Below, piece by piece: positions 35,119-43,231 of a stretch of 64,000 nucleotides of DNA. The notes beneath the pieces were generated by a model. It saw only the letters and a program-made list of their open reading frames with translations, searched no databases and was not told where the DNA came from. Within the stretch, counting starts at the first letter, position 1. Every line of letters starts with the position of its first letter. Where the stretch lies: NCBI RefSeq assembly GCF_024349685.1, contig NZ_AP025944.1, positions 2,548,001 to 2,612,000 on the forward strand, read 5' to 3'. A program made the translations under genes and the position numbers. The DNA comes from Pseudomonas sp. LRP2-20. GTDB taxonomy: Bacteria; Pseudomonadota; Gammaproteobacteria; Pseudomonadales; Pseudomonadaceae.

Positions 35119-36526
35119 ATACAGCCGTCTGTTCATCGATGGCCGCTGGCAGCAACCGGCGGGGCAGGGCATGGCCGAGGTGATCGACCCGGCCAGCGAG
35201 GCGGTGGTCGGCAAGGTGCCGCTGGGTAACGAAGCAGATGTCGAGCGGGCGGTGAGTGCCGCGCGCAATGCCTTCGCCGACTGGTCGCGAACGCCGTCCA
35301 GCGTGCGCGCCGGGTTCATTCGCGCCCTGGCGCAGCAGCTCAAGGCGCGGGCCGACGAGATGGCTGCGCTGATTACCCGCGAGCTGGGCATGCCGGTGCA
35401 GTGGTGCCGGCCGGTGCAGGTCGACGGGCCCATCGTTGGTCTTGAGCAGTACATCGAACTGGCCGGCCTGATGGATGAGGTGCGCGAAGTCGGCAACTCG
35501 CTGGTGTACCGCGAGGCCGTGGGCGTGTGCGCGTTCATCAACCCCTGGAACTACCCGTTGCACCAGTTGATCGGCAAGCTTGCGCCTGCCTTGGCCGCAG
35601 GCTGCACGGTGGTGGTCAAGCCGAGCCAGGAGACCCCGCTGCATGCCTTCCTGCTGGCTGAAATGATCGAGGCCATCGGGTTGCCGGCCGGGGTGTTCAA
35701 CCTGGTCAGCGGGCCGGGGGCGAAGGTCGGTGAGGCACTGGCACTGCACCCACAGGTAGACATGGTCTCGTTCACCGGGTCCACCAGCGCGGGCGTGCGG
35801 GTCGCTCAGGCGGCGGCACCGTCGGTGAAGCGGGTGTGCCTGGAGCTGGGCGGCAAGTCGCCGCTGCTGATCACCGCCGACGCCCCGCTCGACGCGGCGG
35901 TGCGCCATGGCGTGCAGGATGTGATGATCAACTCGGGGCAGACCTGCACGGCACTGACGCGCATGCTGTTGCCGGCCTCGCGTTATGCCCAGGCCCTGGA
36001 GATCGCCGTGGACGAGGCCCGTGGCCTGGTCATGGGCGACCCGCAAGACCCGCGCAGCTTCCTTGGGCCGATGTGCTCGGCCGGGCAGCGGCGCACGGTG
36101 CAGGAATACATTCGGGTTGGCCAGGAAGAGGGCGCGCGGCTGCTGTGTGGCGGTGCGAGCGCGCCGGGCTTCGAGCGTGGGTTCTATGTGCCACCAACGC
36201 TTTTTGCCGACGTCGACAACCGCATGCGCATTGCCCAGGAAGAAATCTTCGGGCCGGTGCTGTGCCTGATTCCCTATGCCGACGAGGCCGAAGGCATTGC
36301 CCTGGCCAATGACTCGCCGTTCGGGCTGTCCAGCGCGGTGTGGGCCGGTAGCCGCGACAAAGCGCTGCAACTGGGCCGCCAGCTGCGCGCGGGGCAGTGT
36401 TTCGTCAATGGTGGGGCGTTCAACTACCAGGCACCGTTTGGCGGCTACAAGCAGTCGGGCAATGGGCGTGAGTGGGGTGAGGAAGGGCTGAACGAGTTTG
36501 TCGAGGTGAAGGCCATTCAGCTCTGA
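35111..36526 (+). CDS. Aldehyde dehydrogenase, probably for 4-guanidinobutyraldehyde
   Basis: A 471-residue NAD(P)-dependent aldehyde dehydrogenase. Catalytic C279 lies in NSGQTCTALTR, general base E245 in LELGGKSP, and the oxyanion asparagine in FINPWNYP. As the last gene after aruI and aruH it should oxidise 4-guanidinobutyraldehyde to 4-guanidinobutyrate; the substrate is inferred from position. The protein starts within the end of aruH, which implies coupled translation. Confidence 0.85.
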   Translation: MREYSRLFIDGRWQQPAGQGMAEVIDPASEAVVGKVPLGNEADVERAVSAARNAFADWSRTPSSVRAGFIRALAQQLKARADEMAALITRELGMPVQWCRPVQVDGPIVGLEQYIELAGLMDEVREVGNSLVYREAVGVCAFINPWNYPLHQLIGKLAPALAAGCTVVVKPSQETPLHAFLLAEMIEAIGLPAGVFNLVSGPGAKVGEALALHPQVDMVSFTGSTSAGVRVAQAAAPSVKRVCLELGGKSPLLITADAPLDAAVRHGVQDVMINSGQTCTALTRMLLPASRYAQALEIAVDEARGLVMGDPQDPRSFLGPMCSAGQRRTVQEYIRVGQEEGARLLCGGASAPGFERGFYVPPTLFADVDNRMRIAQEEIFGPVLCLIPYADEAEGIALANDSPFGLSSAVWAGSRDKALQLGRQLRAGQCFVNGGAFNYQAPFGGYKQSGNGREWGEEGLNEFVEVKAIQL

Positions 36527-36579
36527 AGGGCGAAAGAGCAACTGTCTTGCTCAATTTCTGAAAGCGGGCGCGATTCACC

Positions 36580-36697
36580 CTGTGGGAGCCGCGCTTGCCG
36601 GCGATGGGCCGCGAAGCGGCCCCACGATTTCAAGGTTGTTGCATAAATTGCCGGGGCCGCTTCGCGCCCCATCGCCGGCAAGCGCGGCTCCCACTGG
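36580..36697. repeat. REP-type inverted pair after the aldehyde dehydrogenase gene
   Basis: GTGGGAGCCGCGCTTGCCGG near 36582 and its complement ending near 36694 form arms of about 44 bases, each with an inner GGGCCGCGAAGCGGCCC-type stem. It fills the space between two convergent genes and could serve as terminator for both. Confidence 0.75.
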
Positions 36698-36725
36698 GAC
36701 CGCGCCAGCTCTCGGAAACTGGCGT

Positions 36726-37166
36726 TCAGGCCGTGCGGGTGTGTTCCTTCGGCGTATCGAACGCCACGAACAGCTGATCCGCCGTGATCGCCCCCAGGTC
36801 CAGGCGCATGTTCTGCTCCAGCATCGCGAACAGCCGGGTGAACACCTCGTACACCTTGCAGTGGTCCTCGAGCCCGGCAAACGGGTTGTCGATCTTCTCG
36901 GCGATCAGCGAGCTTTCCTGCACGGCGTCATACACCTCGCGCAGGGTGATTTCCTGCGGCGCGCGGGCCAGTGTCACGCCGCCCTGGGCGCCGCGATACG
37001 AGGTCAGGATGTTGGCCTTGACCATCTGCGACACCATCGAGCGCACGCGGGTCGGGTGTACCTTGACCCATTTGGCGATGGTTTCGGTGCGCAGCTTCTG
37101 CGGGGCATTGGCCGCCACGAACGAAAGGATGTACGAGGCGGTGATGAGTCGGGTCGACTGGCTCAT
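36726..37166 (-). CDS. Rrf2-family transcriptional regulator
   Basis: A 146-residue winged-helix regulator. KLRTETIAKWVKVHPTRVRSMVSQMVKANILTSYRGAQGGVTLARAPQEITLREVYDAV (about 24-82) is the typical Rrf2 DNA-binding region, including the RGAQGG wing. Only one cysteine is present (C103 in DHCKVYEV), so the three-cysteine iron-sulfur site of IscR or NsrR is absent; it may sense a metabolite or thiol oxidation. It is divergent from the ABC transporter operon, whose promoter region carries two palindromes. Confidence 0.85.
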   Translation of the reverse strand: MSQSTRLITASYILSFVAANAPQKLRTETIAKWVKVHPTRVRSMVSQMVKANILTSYRGAQGGVTLARAPQEITLREVYDAVQESSLIAEKIDNPFAGLEDHCKVYEVFTRLFAMLEQNMRLDLGAITADQLFVAFDTPKEHTRTA

Positions 37167-37260
37167 GGGGCAAAGGCTCCCTGCGAAAACGTCAATGTTA
37201 CACCACTGAAAAAGCCCGGTATCGGGCGCTGGAAATCAGCTTGTCCTGCCGCTAATGTAT

Positions 37261-37288
37261 TTGTTACGGTAACAATTACAAATTGTAA
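37261..37288. promoter_or_regulatory. Tandem palindromes, likely Rrf2 operator
   Basis: TTGTTACGGTAACAA (37261-37275, perfect 7-bp arms) is followed at once by TTACAAATTGTAA (37276-37288, perfect 6-bp arms). Centres are 14 bp apart. They lie between the divergent Rrf2 gene and transporter operon, 66 bases upstream of the binding-protein start. Confidence 0.6.
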
Positions 37289-37353
37289 ACAGCTTCTACG
37301 CAATCCGCTTTGACCGAACAACAAATACTTGCGGTTCAACAGGGGCAAATGCC

Positions 37354-38955
37354 ATGAGCGATAACAACAAGAACAATCCTCACGCCATTCCGGGCGGCGG
37401 CCTGCCGCGCCGGGACTTCCTCAAGTACAGCGCGGCCGCTGCGGCCATGGCCGGGGCGTTTTCCCTCGGCCTGCCGCTGCGCGGCCTTGCCGACGAGGCC
37501 ACGCCAAAGCCGGGCGGCACCTTGCGCCTGGGGCTGGCCGGGGGCAGCACCACCGACTCCAAGGACCCCGGTTCGTGGGTCGACACCTTCACCTTCATCG
37601 GCTTCTCGGCGGTGTACAACACACTCACCGAAATTGCCGTGGACGGCACCGCCATCCCCGAGCTGGCCGAGCACTGGGCGTCGAGCCCCGACGCCAGGGT
37701 CTGGACCTTCACCCTGCGCCAGGGCGTGACCTTCCACAACGGCAAGACCCTGAGCGCCGACGATGTGGTGGCCTCGATCCAGCATCACCTGGGCGAGAAA
37801 TCCACCTCCGCAGCCAAGACCGTACTGGGCGATGTGGCCAAGGTGTACGCCAGCGCCCCCGACACCGTGGTGTTCGAGCTGCACTCGGGCAACGCCGACT
37901 TCGCCTACGTGGTCGCCGACTACCACCTGGTGATCATGCCCGCCAAGGACGGCCTGGCCGACTGGCAGGCCGGCATCGGCACTGGCGGTTACCGCATCAA
38001 GGGCTTCGAGCCGGGCGTGCGCATGGACCTGGAGCGCAGCCCCGACTACTGGAAGCCGGGCAGGGCGCACTTCGCCAGCGCCGAGCTGATCGCCATCGCC
38101 GACGGCGCCGCGCGGGTCAACGCCCTGGTGACCGGCAAGGTCGATGTGATCAACAAGGTCGACCTCAAGACCGTGTCCTTGCTCAAGCGCAACCCGAAAC
38201 TGGTGATCGAGGAAACCAAGGGCGCCCAGCACTACACCTTCCCGATGCTCACCGACAGCCAGCAGTTCCGTGACAACAACGTGCGCATGGCCCTCAAGCA
38301 CGCGATCAACCGCGAGACCCTGCTGGCCTCGGTGCTGTATGGCTACGGCCAGGTCGGCAACGACCACCCGTTGCAGCCGGCCAACCGCTTCATCAACCCG
38401 GCGCTGGAGCAGCGCGTCTATGACCCGGACAAGGCGCGCTTCTACCTGCGCCAGGCCGGCATGGACAGCCTCAAGGTGCGCCTGCAGGCGTCCGATGCCG
38501 CCTACAGCGGCGCGGTGGATGCCTCGGTGCTGTTCAAGGAGCAGGCGCGCGTGGCCGGGATCGACATCGACGTGGTGCGCGAGCCTGCCGATGGTTTCTT
38601 CACCAATGTGTGGATGAAGCAGCCGTTCACCACTTCGTTCTGGTACTCCAGCCTCACCGCCGACCGCATGTTCAGCATCGGCTACGCCAAGGGCGCGGCA
38701 TGGAACGAGACCCACTGGGACAACCCGCGCTTCAACCAGCTGCTCAACGCCGCCCGTGGCGAGATGAACGAGCCCCTGCGCCGCGAGATGTACAACGAAA
38801 TGCAGGCGCTGTGCCGCGATGACGGCGGGGCGATCGTGCCGTTGTTCGCCAGTTCCGTCGCCGCCCGTTCCAGCCGCGTGGCCCATGGCCCGCTCACGGC
38901 GCCCTATGGCGAGCTGGATGGCCTGCGGGTGATCGAGCGCTGGTGGCAGGCCTGA
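37354..38955 (+). CDS. Family 5 (peptide/opine/nickel-type) ABC substrate-binding protein with Tat signal
   Basis: A 533-residue periplasmic binding protein. The N-terminus has a twin-arginine signal, RRDFLK (19-24), followed by a hydrophobic stretch and cleavage near LADEA. The mature part has SBP family 5 features: WTFTLRQGVTFHNGKTLSADDVVASI, then a YRIKGFEPG-type hinge. Tat export means it folds in the cytoplasm first, which is less usual for this family. It is the first gene of a complete importer (two permeases, a double ATPase) under likely Rrf2 control. The ligand is unknown. Confidence 0.85.
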   Translation: MSDNNKNNPHAIPGGGLPRRDFLKYSAAAAAMAGAFSLGLPLRGLADEATPKPGGTLRLGLAGGSTTDSKDPGSWVDTFTFIGFSAVYNTLTEIAVDGTAIPELAEHWASSPDARVWTFTLRQGVTFHNGKTLSADDVVASIQHHLGEKSTSAAKTVLGDVAKVYASAPDTVVFELHSGNADFAYVVADYHLVIMPAKDGLADWQAGIGTGGYRIKGFEPGVRMDLERSPDYWKPGRAHFASAELIAIADGAARVNALVTGKVDVINKVDLKTVSLLKRNPKLVIEETKGAQHYTFPMLTDSQQFRDNNVRMALKHAINRETLLASVLYGYGQVGNDHPLQPANRFINPALEQRVYDPDKARFYLRQAGMDSLKVRLQASDAAYSGAVDASVLFKEQARVAGIDIDVVREPADGFFTNVWMKQPFTTSFWYSSLTADRMFSIGYAKGAAWNETHWDNPRFNQLLNAARGEMNEPLRREMYNEMQALCRDDGGAIVPLFASSVAARSSRVAHGPLTAPYGELDGLRVIERWWQA

Positions 38956-39033
38956 GCCGGCCATGTTGCGCAAGGCTCAACCCTGCAACCAGCCGAGGCA
39001 TCCAGTCCAGGCCTCCATTCGAGGAGTTTTACG

Positions 39034-39993
39034 GTGAATAATCTTGGCAAACTGCTAGTGCAGCGGCTGGCCCTGGGCCTGTTGTCGCTGTTTGCGGTCT
39101 CGGTGGTGATCTTCCTGGCAGTGAGCATGCTGCCAGGCGACATCGCCCAGGCCATGCTCGGCCAGTCGGCCACCCCGCAAACCGTGGCCGCCTTGCGTGC
39201 CCAGCTGGGGCTGGACCTGTCACCCGTGCAGCGTTTCGTCCAGTGGGCGTGGCGCCTGTTGCACGGTGATCTGGGGGTATCGCTGGCCAACCAGCGGCCG
39301 ATCGTCGAACTGGTGGGCACGCGGCTGGGCAACACCTTCAGCCTGGCCCTGCTGGCGGCGCTGTTCTCGGTGCCGACGGCCTTGCTGCTGGGCATGCTCG
39401 CGGCGTTGTATCGCAACAGCTGGTTCGACCGGCTGCTCAATACCGCTGCGCTGAGCGCGGTGTCGTTCCCCGAGTTCTTCGTCGCCTACCTGCTGATCCT
39501 GGTGTTCGCGGTGAAGCTCGAATGGCTGCCGGGCATCTCCAGCCTGCCTGCGGATGCCTCGCTGGGCGAGGTGCTGGAAGTCTCGGTGCTGCCGGTGGCG
39601 ACCCTGAGCCTGGTGGTGATCGCGCAGATGATGCGCATGACCCGTGCCTCGCTGATCAACCTGCTGGCCAGCCCCTATATCGAAATGGCCCGGCTCAAGG
39701 GCGTGTCGCCGGCGCGGGTGATCTTCAGGCACGCCTTGCCCAATGCCCTGGCGCCGATCGTCAACGTGGTGGCGCTGAACCTGGCGTACCTGGTGGTGGG
39801 CGTGGTGGTGGTGGAGGTGGTGTTCGTCTACCCGGGGCTCGGCCAGTTGCTGGTGGACTCGGTGGCCAAGCGCGACATCCCGGTGGTGCAAGCCTGCAGC
39901 CTGATCTTTGCCGGCACCTACATCCTGCTCAATACCGGCGCCGACGTGCTGTCGATCGCCAGCAACCCACGCCTGATGCATCCGAAGGGGTAG
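39034..39993 (+). CDS. ABC transporter permease, DppB type
   Basis: A 319-residue inner-membrane permease. It has the DppB-like N-terminus (LVQRLALGLLSLFAVSVVIFLAVSMLPGDIAQAMLGQSATP) and the EAA loop EMARLKGVSPARVIFRHALPNALAPIVNVV. It pairs with the next permease to form the channel of the importer. The GTG at 39034 has GAGGAG upstream. It starts 78 bases after the binding-protein gene. Confidence 0.9.
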   Translation: MNNLGKLLVQRLALGLLSLFAVSVVIFLAVSMLPGDIAQAMLGQSATPQTVAALRAQLGLDLSPVQRFVQWAWRLLHGDLGVSLANQRPIVELVGTRLGNTFSLALLAALFSVPTALLLGMLAALYRNSWFDRLLNTAALSAVSFPEFFVAYLLILVFAVKLEWLPGISSLPADASLGEVLEVSVLPVATLSLVVIAQMMRMTRASLINLLASPYIEMARLKGVSPARVIFRHALPNALAPIVNVVALNLAYLVVGVVVVEVVFVYPGLGQLLVDSVAKRDIPVVQACSLIFAGTYILLNTGADVLSIASNPRLMHPKG

Positions 39994-39996
39994 ACC

Positions 39997-40824
39997 ATGA
40001 GTCTGATCACACCTGTGCTGCGTGCGCCCCTGAGCGCCAAGTTCGGCTTGCTGGTGATTGTTGCCTACACCGTGGTGGCGCTGTTTGCGCCACTGCTGGC
40101 GCCGTACGGCGAAACCCAGGTGGTGGGCGAGGGCTTCGCGCCTTGGAGCCCGCAGTTCCTGCTGGGCACCGACAACCTTGGCCGCGACACCTTCAGCCGC
40201 CTGCTGTTCGGCGCCCGCAACACCTTGGGCATCGCCTTCCTGACCACCAGCCTGGCCTTCCTGCTGGGCGGCCTGTGCGGGCTGGTCGCGGCCATCAAGG
40301 GCGGCTGGATCGACCAGGGCCTGTCGCGCCTGGTGGACATCCTGATGGCCATCCCGCAACTGATCTTCGCCTTGCTGATCCTCAGTGTGGTCGGCACCAC
40401 GGCCACTTCGCTGGTGCTGGTGATCGCCCTGCTCGACGCCACGCGGGTGTTCCGCCTGTCGCGGGCAGTGGCAATGAACGTGGTGGTGCAGGACTTCGTC
40501 GAGGCCGCGCGGCTGCGCGGGGAGGGGCTGTGGTGGCTGGTCAGCCGGGAAGTGCTGCCCAATGCTGCGGCGCCGCTGATTGCCGAATTCGGCCTGCGCT
40601 TCTGTTTTGTCTTCCTGTTCATCAGCGCCTTGTCGTTCCTTGGCCTGGGCATCCAGCCGCCGACCGCCGACTGGGGCAGCATGGTGCGCGACAACGCGGT
40701 GCTGATCACCTTCGGTGACATCAGCCCGCTGCTTCCGGCCCTGGCGGTGGCGTTGATCACGGTGAGCGTGAACTTCGTCGTCGACTGGGTGCTGCACCTG
40801 TCCAGTGGCCTGAAGGAGTGCTGA
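39997..40824 (+). CDS. ABC transporter permease, DppC type
   Basis: A 275-residue permease that forms the second half of the channel. HFLLGTD-like sequence (FLLGTDNLGRDTFSRLLFGARNTL, about 52-75) is the DppC signature, and EAARLRGEGLWWLVSREVLPNAAAPLIAEF is the EAA loop. It begins three bases after the DppB-type gene stop. Confidence 0.9.
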   Translation: MSLITPVLRAPLSAKFGLLVIVAYTVVALFAPLLAPYGETQVVGEGFAPWSPQFLLGTDNLGRDTFSRLLFGARNTLGIAFLTTSLAFLLGGLCGLVAAIKGGWIDQGLSRLVDILMAIPQLIFALLILSVVGTTATSLVLVIALLDATRVFRLSRAVAMNVVVQDFVEAARLRGEGLWWLVSREVLPNAAAPLIAEFGLRFCFVFLFISALSFLGLGIQPPTADWGSMVRDNAVLITFGDISPLLPALAVALITVSVNFVVDWVLHLSSGLKEC

Positions 40825-40826
40825 AC

Positions 40827-42461
40827 ATGAACCCTGATACGTTGCTGGAAATCCGTGACCTGCGCATCGAGGGCCACCACGACGGCGCCTGGCACCCGCT
40901 GATCAAGGGCATCGACCTGACCCTCAAGCGCGGCGAGGTGCTAGGCCTGATCGGCGAGTCGGGTGCCGGCAAGTCGACCCTGGGCCTGGCCGCGATGGGC
41001 TACGTGCGCGACGGTTGCCGGATCAGCGGCGGCAGCGTTTGCTTCGATGGCATCCCGTTGCTCGATTGCAGCGCCGAAACCCTGCGCAAGCTGCGCGGGC
41101 TGCGCATCGCCTACGTGGCGCAGAGCGCTGCCGCCTCGTTCAACCCGGCGCACCGGCTGATCGACCAGCACGTGGAGACCGCGGTGATCAATGGCGGCAT
41201 CGAGCGCGCCAAGGCCGAGGCCGAGGCGGTGGAGCTGTACCGCATCCTGCGCCTGCCCGACCCCGAACACATCGGCCAGCGCTACCCGCACCAGCTGTCG
41301 GGTGGCCAGTTGCAGCGGGTGATGACGGCCATGGCCATGGCCTGCCACCCGGACCTGATCATCTTCGACGAACCGACCACGGCGCTGGATGTCACCACCC
41401 AGATCGAGGTGCTGGCTGCGATCCGTGACGCGGTGAAGACCTTCGGCAGCGCCGCGCTGTACATCAGCCACGACCTGGCGGTGGTGGCGCAGATGGCCGA
41501 CCGCATCATGGTGCTGCGCCACGGCAGCCTGGTGGAAGAGGCGCAGACCCGCAGCATGCTCAGTGCCCCGCAGCAGGCCTACACCCAGTCGCTGTGGGCG
41601 GTGCGCAATTTCCACACCGCGGCCAAGGCCTGCCCGCGCCATGAACAGCCTTTGCTGGAAGTACGCAATGCCGATGCCCGCTATGGCCAGCAGCCGGTGC
41701 TGCACGATGTGTCGCTGAAGCTCTATCGCGGCCAGACCCTGGCGGTGATCGGCGAGTCGGGCAGCGGCAAGAGCACCACGGCGCGGTTGATCAGCGGCCT
41801 GCTGCCGCCAACCTCGGGCCAGGTGCTGTATGACGGTGAGGCCTTGCCGGCCGACTACCGCCAGCGCAGCAAGGAGCAGTTGCGGCGCATCCAGATGATC
41901 TACCAGATCCCTGACACCGCGCTCAACCCAAGGCAGCGCATCGTCGACATCATCGGCCGGCCGCTGAGCTTCTACCTGGGGCTCAAGGGCAAGGCGCTGC
42001 GCGAGCGGGTCGCCGAGCTGTTGCGGATGATCGACCTGGAGCCGGCCAAGTACATGGATCGCCTGCCACGGGAGCTGTCGGGCGGGCAGAAGCAGCGGAT
42101 CTGCATCGCCCGTGCCTTGGCCGCCGAACCGCAGCTGATCATCTGCGACGAAGTGACCTCGGCGCTCGACCAACTGGTGGCCGAGGGCGTGCTCAAGCTG
42201 CTCGACCGCATCCAGCGCGAGCTGGGCGTGGCCTACCTGTTCATCACCCACGACGTGGCCACAGTGCGCGCCATCGCCGACGAAGTGCTGGTGATGCAAC
42301 GCGGGCGGGTGGTCGACCATGGCAGCCGCGAGGCGATCTTCCAGCCGCCGCACCGTGACTACACCGGGCTGCTGTTCGCCTGCGAGCCCGAGATGGACCC
42401 TGACTGGCTCGACCGTCTGCTGGCCGCGCGCAACCCCATTTCCCCTTTGACAACTGTTTGA
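40827..42461 (+). CDS. Double ABC ATPase (fused DppD-DppF type)
   Basis: A 544-residue protein with two ATPase modules in one chain. The first has Walker A GESGAGKST near residue 45, signature LSGGQLQRV and Walker B LIIFDEP; the second has GESGSGKST near 309, LSGGQKQRI and LIICDE. It powers the importer. The ATG at 40827 has AAGGAG eight bases upstream; a GTG at 40818 overlaps that site and is rejected. Fusion of the two ATPases is known in this family. Confidence 0.9.
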   Translation: MNPDTLLEIRDLRIEGHHDGAWHPLIKGIDLTLKRGEVLGLIGESGAGKSTLGLAAMGYVRDGCRISGGSVCFDGIPLLDCSAETLRKLRGLRIAYVAQSAAASFNPAHRLIDQHVETAVINGGIERAKAEAEAVELYRILRLPDPEHIGQRYPHQLSGGQLQRVMTAMAMACHPDLIIFDEPTTALDVTTQIEVLAAIRDAVKTFGSAALYISHDLAVVAQMADRIMVLRHGSLVEEAQTRSMLSAPQQAYTQSLWAVRNFHTAAKACPRHEQPLLEVRNADARYGQQPVLHDVSLKLYRGQTLAVIGESGSGKSTTARLISGLLPPTSGQVLYDGEALPADYRQRSKEQLRRIQMIYQIPDTALNPRQRIVDIIGRPLSFYLGLKGKALRERVAELLRMIDLEPAKYMDRLPRELSGGQKQRICIARALAAEPQLIICDEVTSALDQLVAEGVLKLLDRIQRELGVAYLFITHDVATVRAIADEVLVMQRGRVVDHGSREAIFQPPHRDYTGLLFACEPEMDPDWLDRLLAARNPISPLTTV

Positions 42462-42470
42462 GGATTGCCC

Positions 42471-43175
42471 ATGAAAGTCCTGATCGTTCACGCTCACCCC
42501 GAGCCTCAATCCTTCACCGCCGCACTGCGTGACCAGGCGGCACAGACCTTCCGCGCCCAGGGCCATGAGGTGCAGGTCAGCGACTTGTACGCCATGGGCT
42601 GGAACCCGGTGGCCAGCGCCGACGACTTCAGCCACCGGGAAAACCCCGACTACCTGGTGTACGCGCTGGAGCAGCGCCTGGGGGTGAAGAGCGGTTCCAT
42701 CGCCCCCGACATCCAGCAAGAGCTGGACAAGCTGCTGTGGGCGGACCTGCTGGTGCTCAACTTCCCGATCTTCTGGTTCTCGGCACCGGCCATGCTCAAG
42801 GGCTGGATCGACCGGGTGCTGGTGTCCGGGGTGTGCTATGGCGGCAAGCGTTTCTACGACCAGGGCGGCCTGGCCGGCAAGCGCGCGCTGGTGACCGTGA
42901 CCCTGGGCGGGCGAGAGCACATGTTCGGCGAAGGGGCGATCCACGGGCCGCTGCAAGACATGCTGCGGCCGATCCTGCGCGGGACCCTGGCCTATGTCGG
43001 CTTCGAGGTGCTGGAGCCGTTCGTGGCGTGGCATGTGCCGTACATCAGCGATGAGGCGCGTCAGGCGTTCCTGCACAGTTACGCGCAACGCCTTCAGCAC
43101 CTGTCGGATGACCTGCCGCTGAGCTTCCCACGCCTGGACCAGTTCGATGAGGCGCTGTATCCACTGCCTCGCTGA
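42471..43175 (+). CDS. Flavodoxin-fold NAD(P)H dehydrogenase (quinone) family protein
   Basis: A 234-residue protein of the NQO/KefF group. The N-terminal MKVLIVHAHPEPQSFTAAL is the flavin phosphate loop, and VLNFPIFWFSAPAMLKGWIDRVL (about 98-120) is the conserved flavin and dimer segment. It would reduce quinones or similar electrophiles by two electrons. It starts nine bases after the ATPase gene, in the same operon, which suggests the imported compound, or a product of it, is reduced. The ATG at 42471 has GAGGA six bases upstream. Confidence 0.83.
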   Translation: MKVLIVHAHPEPQSFTAALRDQAAQTFRAQGHEVQVSDLYAMGWNPVASADDFSHRENPDYLVYALEQRLGVKSGSIAPDIQQELDKLLWADLLVLNFPIFWFSAPAMLKGWIDRVLVSGVCYGGKRFYDQGGLAGKRALVTVTLGGREHMFGEGAIHGPLQDMLRPILRGTLAYVGFEVLEPFVAWHVPYISDEARQAFLHSYAQRLQHLSDDLPLSFPRLDQFDEALYPLPR

Positions 43176-43197
43176 TCATAGGGCAGCTTGGATTGTC

Positions 43198-43216
43198 GGG
43201 GCCGCAAAGCGGCCCC
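43198..43216. terminator. Hairpin between convergent genes
   Basis: GGGGCCGC-AAA-GCGGCCCC gives a perfect 8-bp stem 22 bases after the quinone reductase stop and 15 before the end of the convergent oxidoreductase gene. No T-run follows; it may be a REP remnant used as a terminator. Confidence 0.5.
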
Positions 43217-43231
43217 GGGGTTCTCGAGCAC

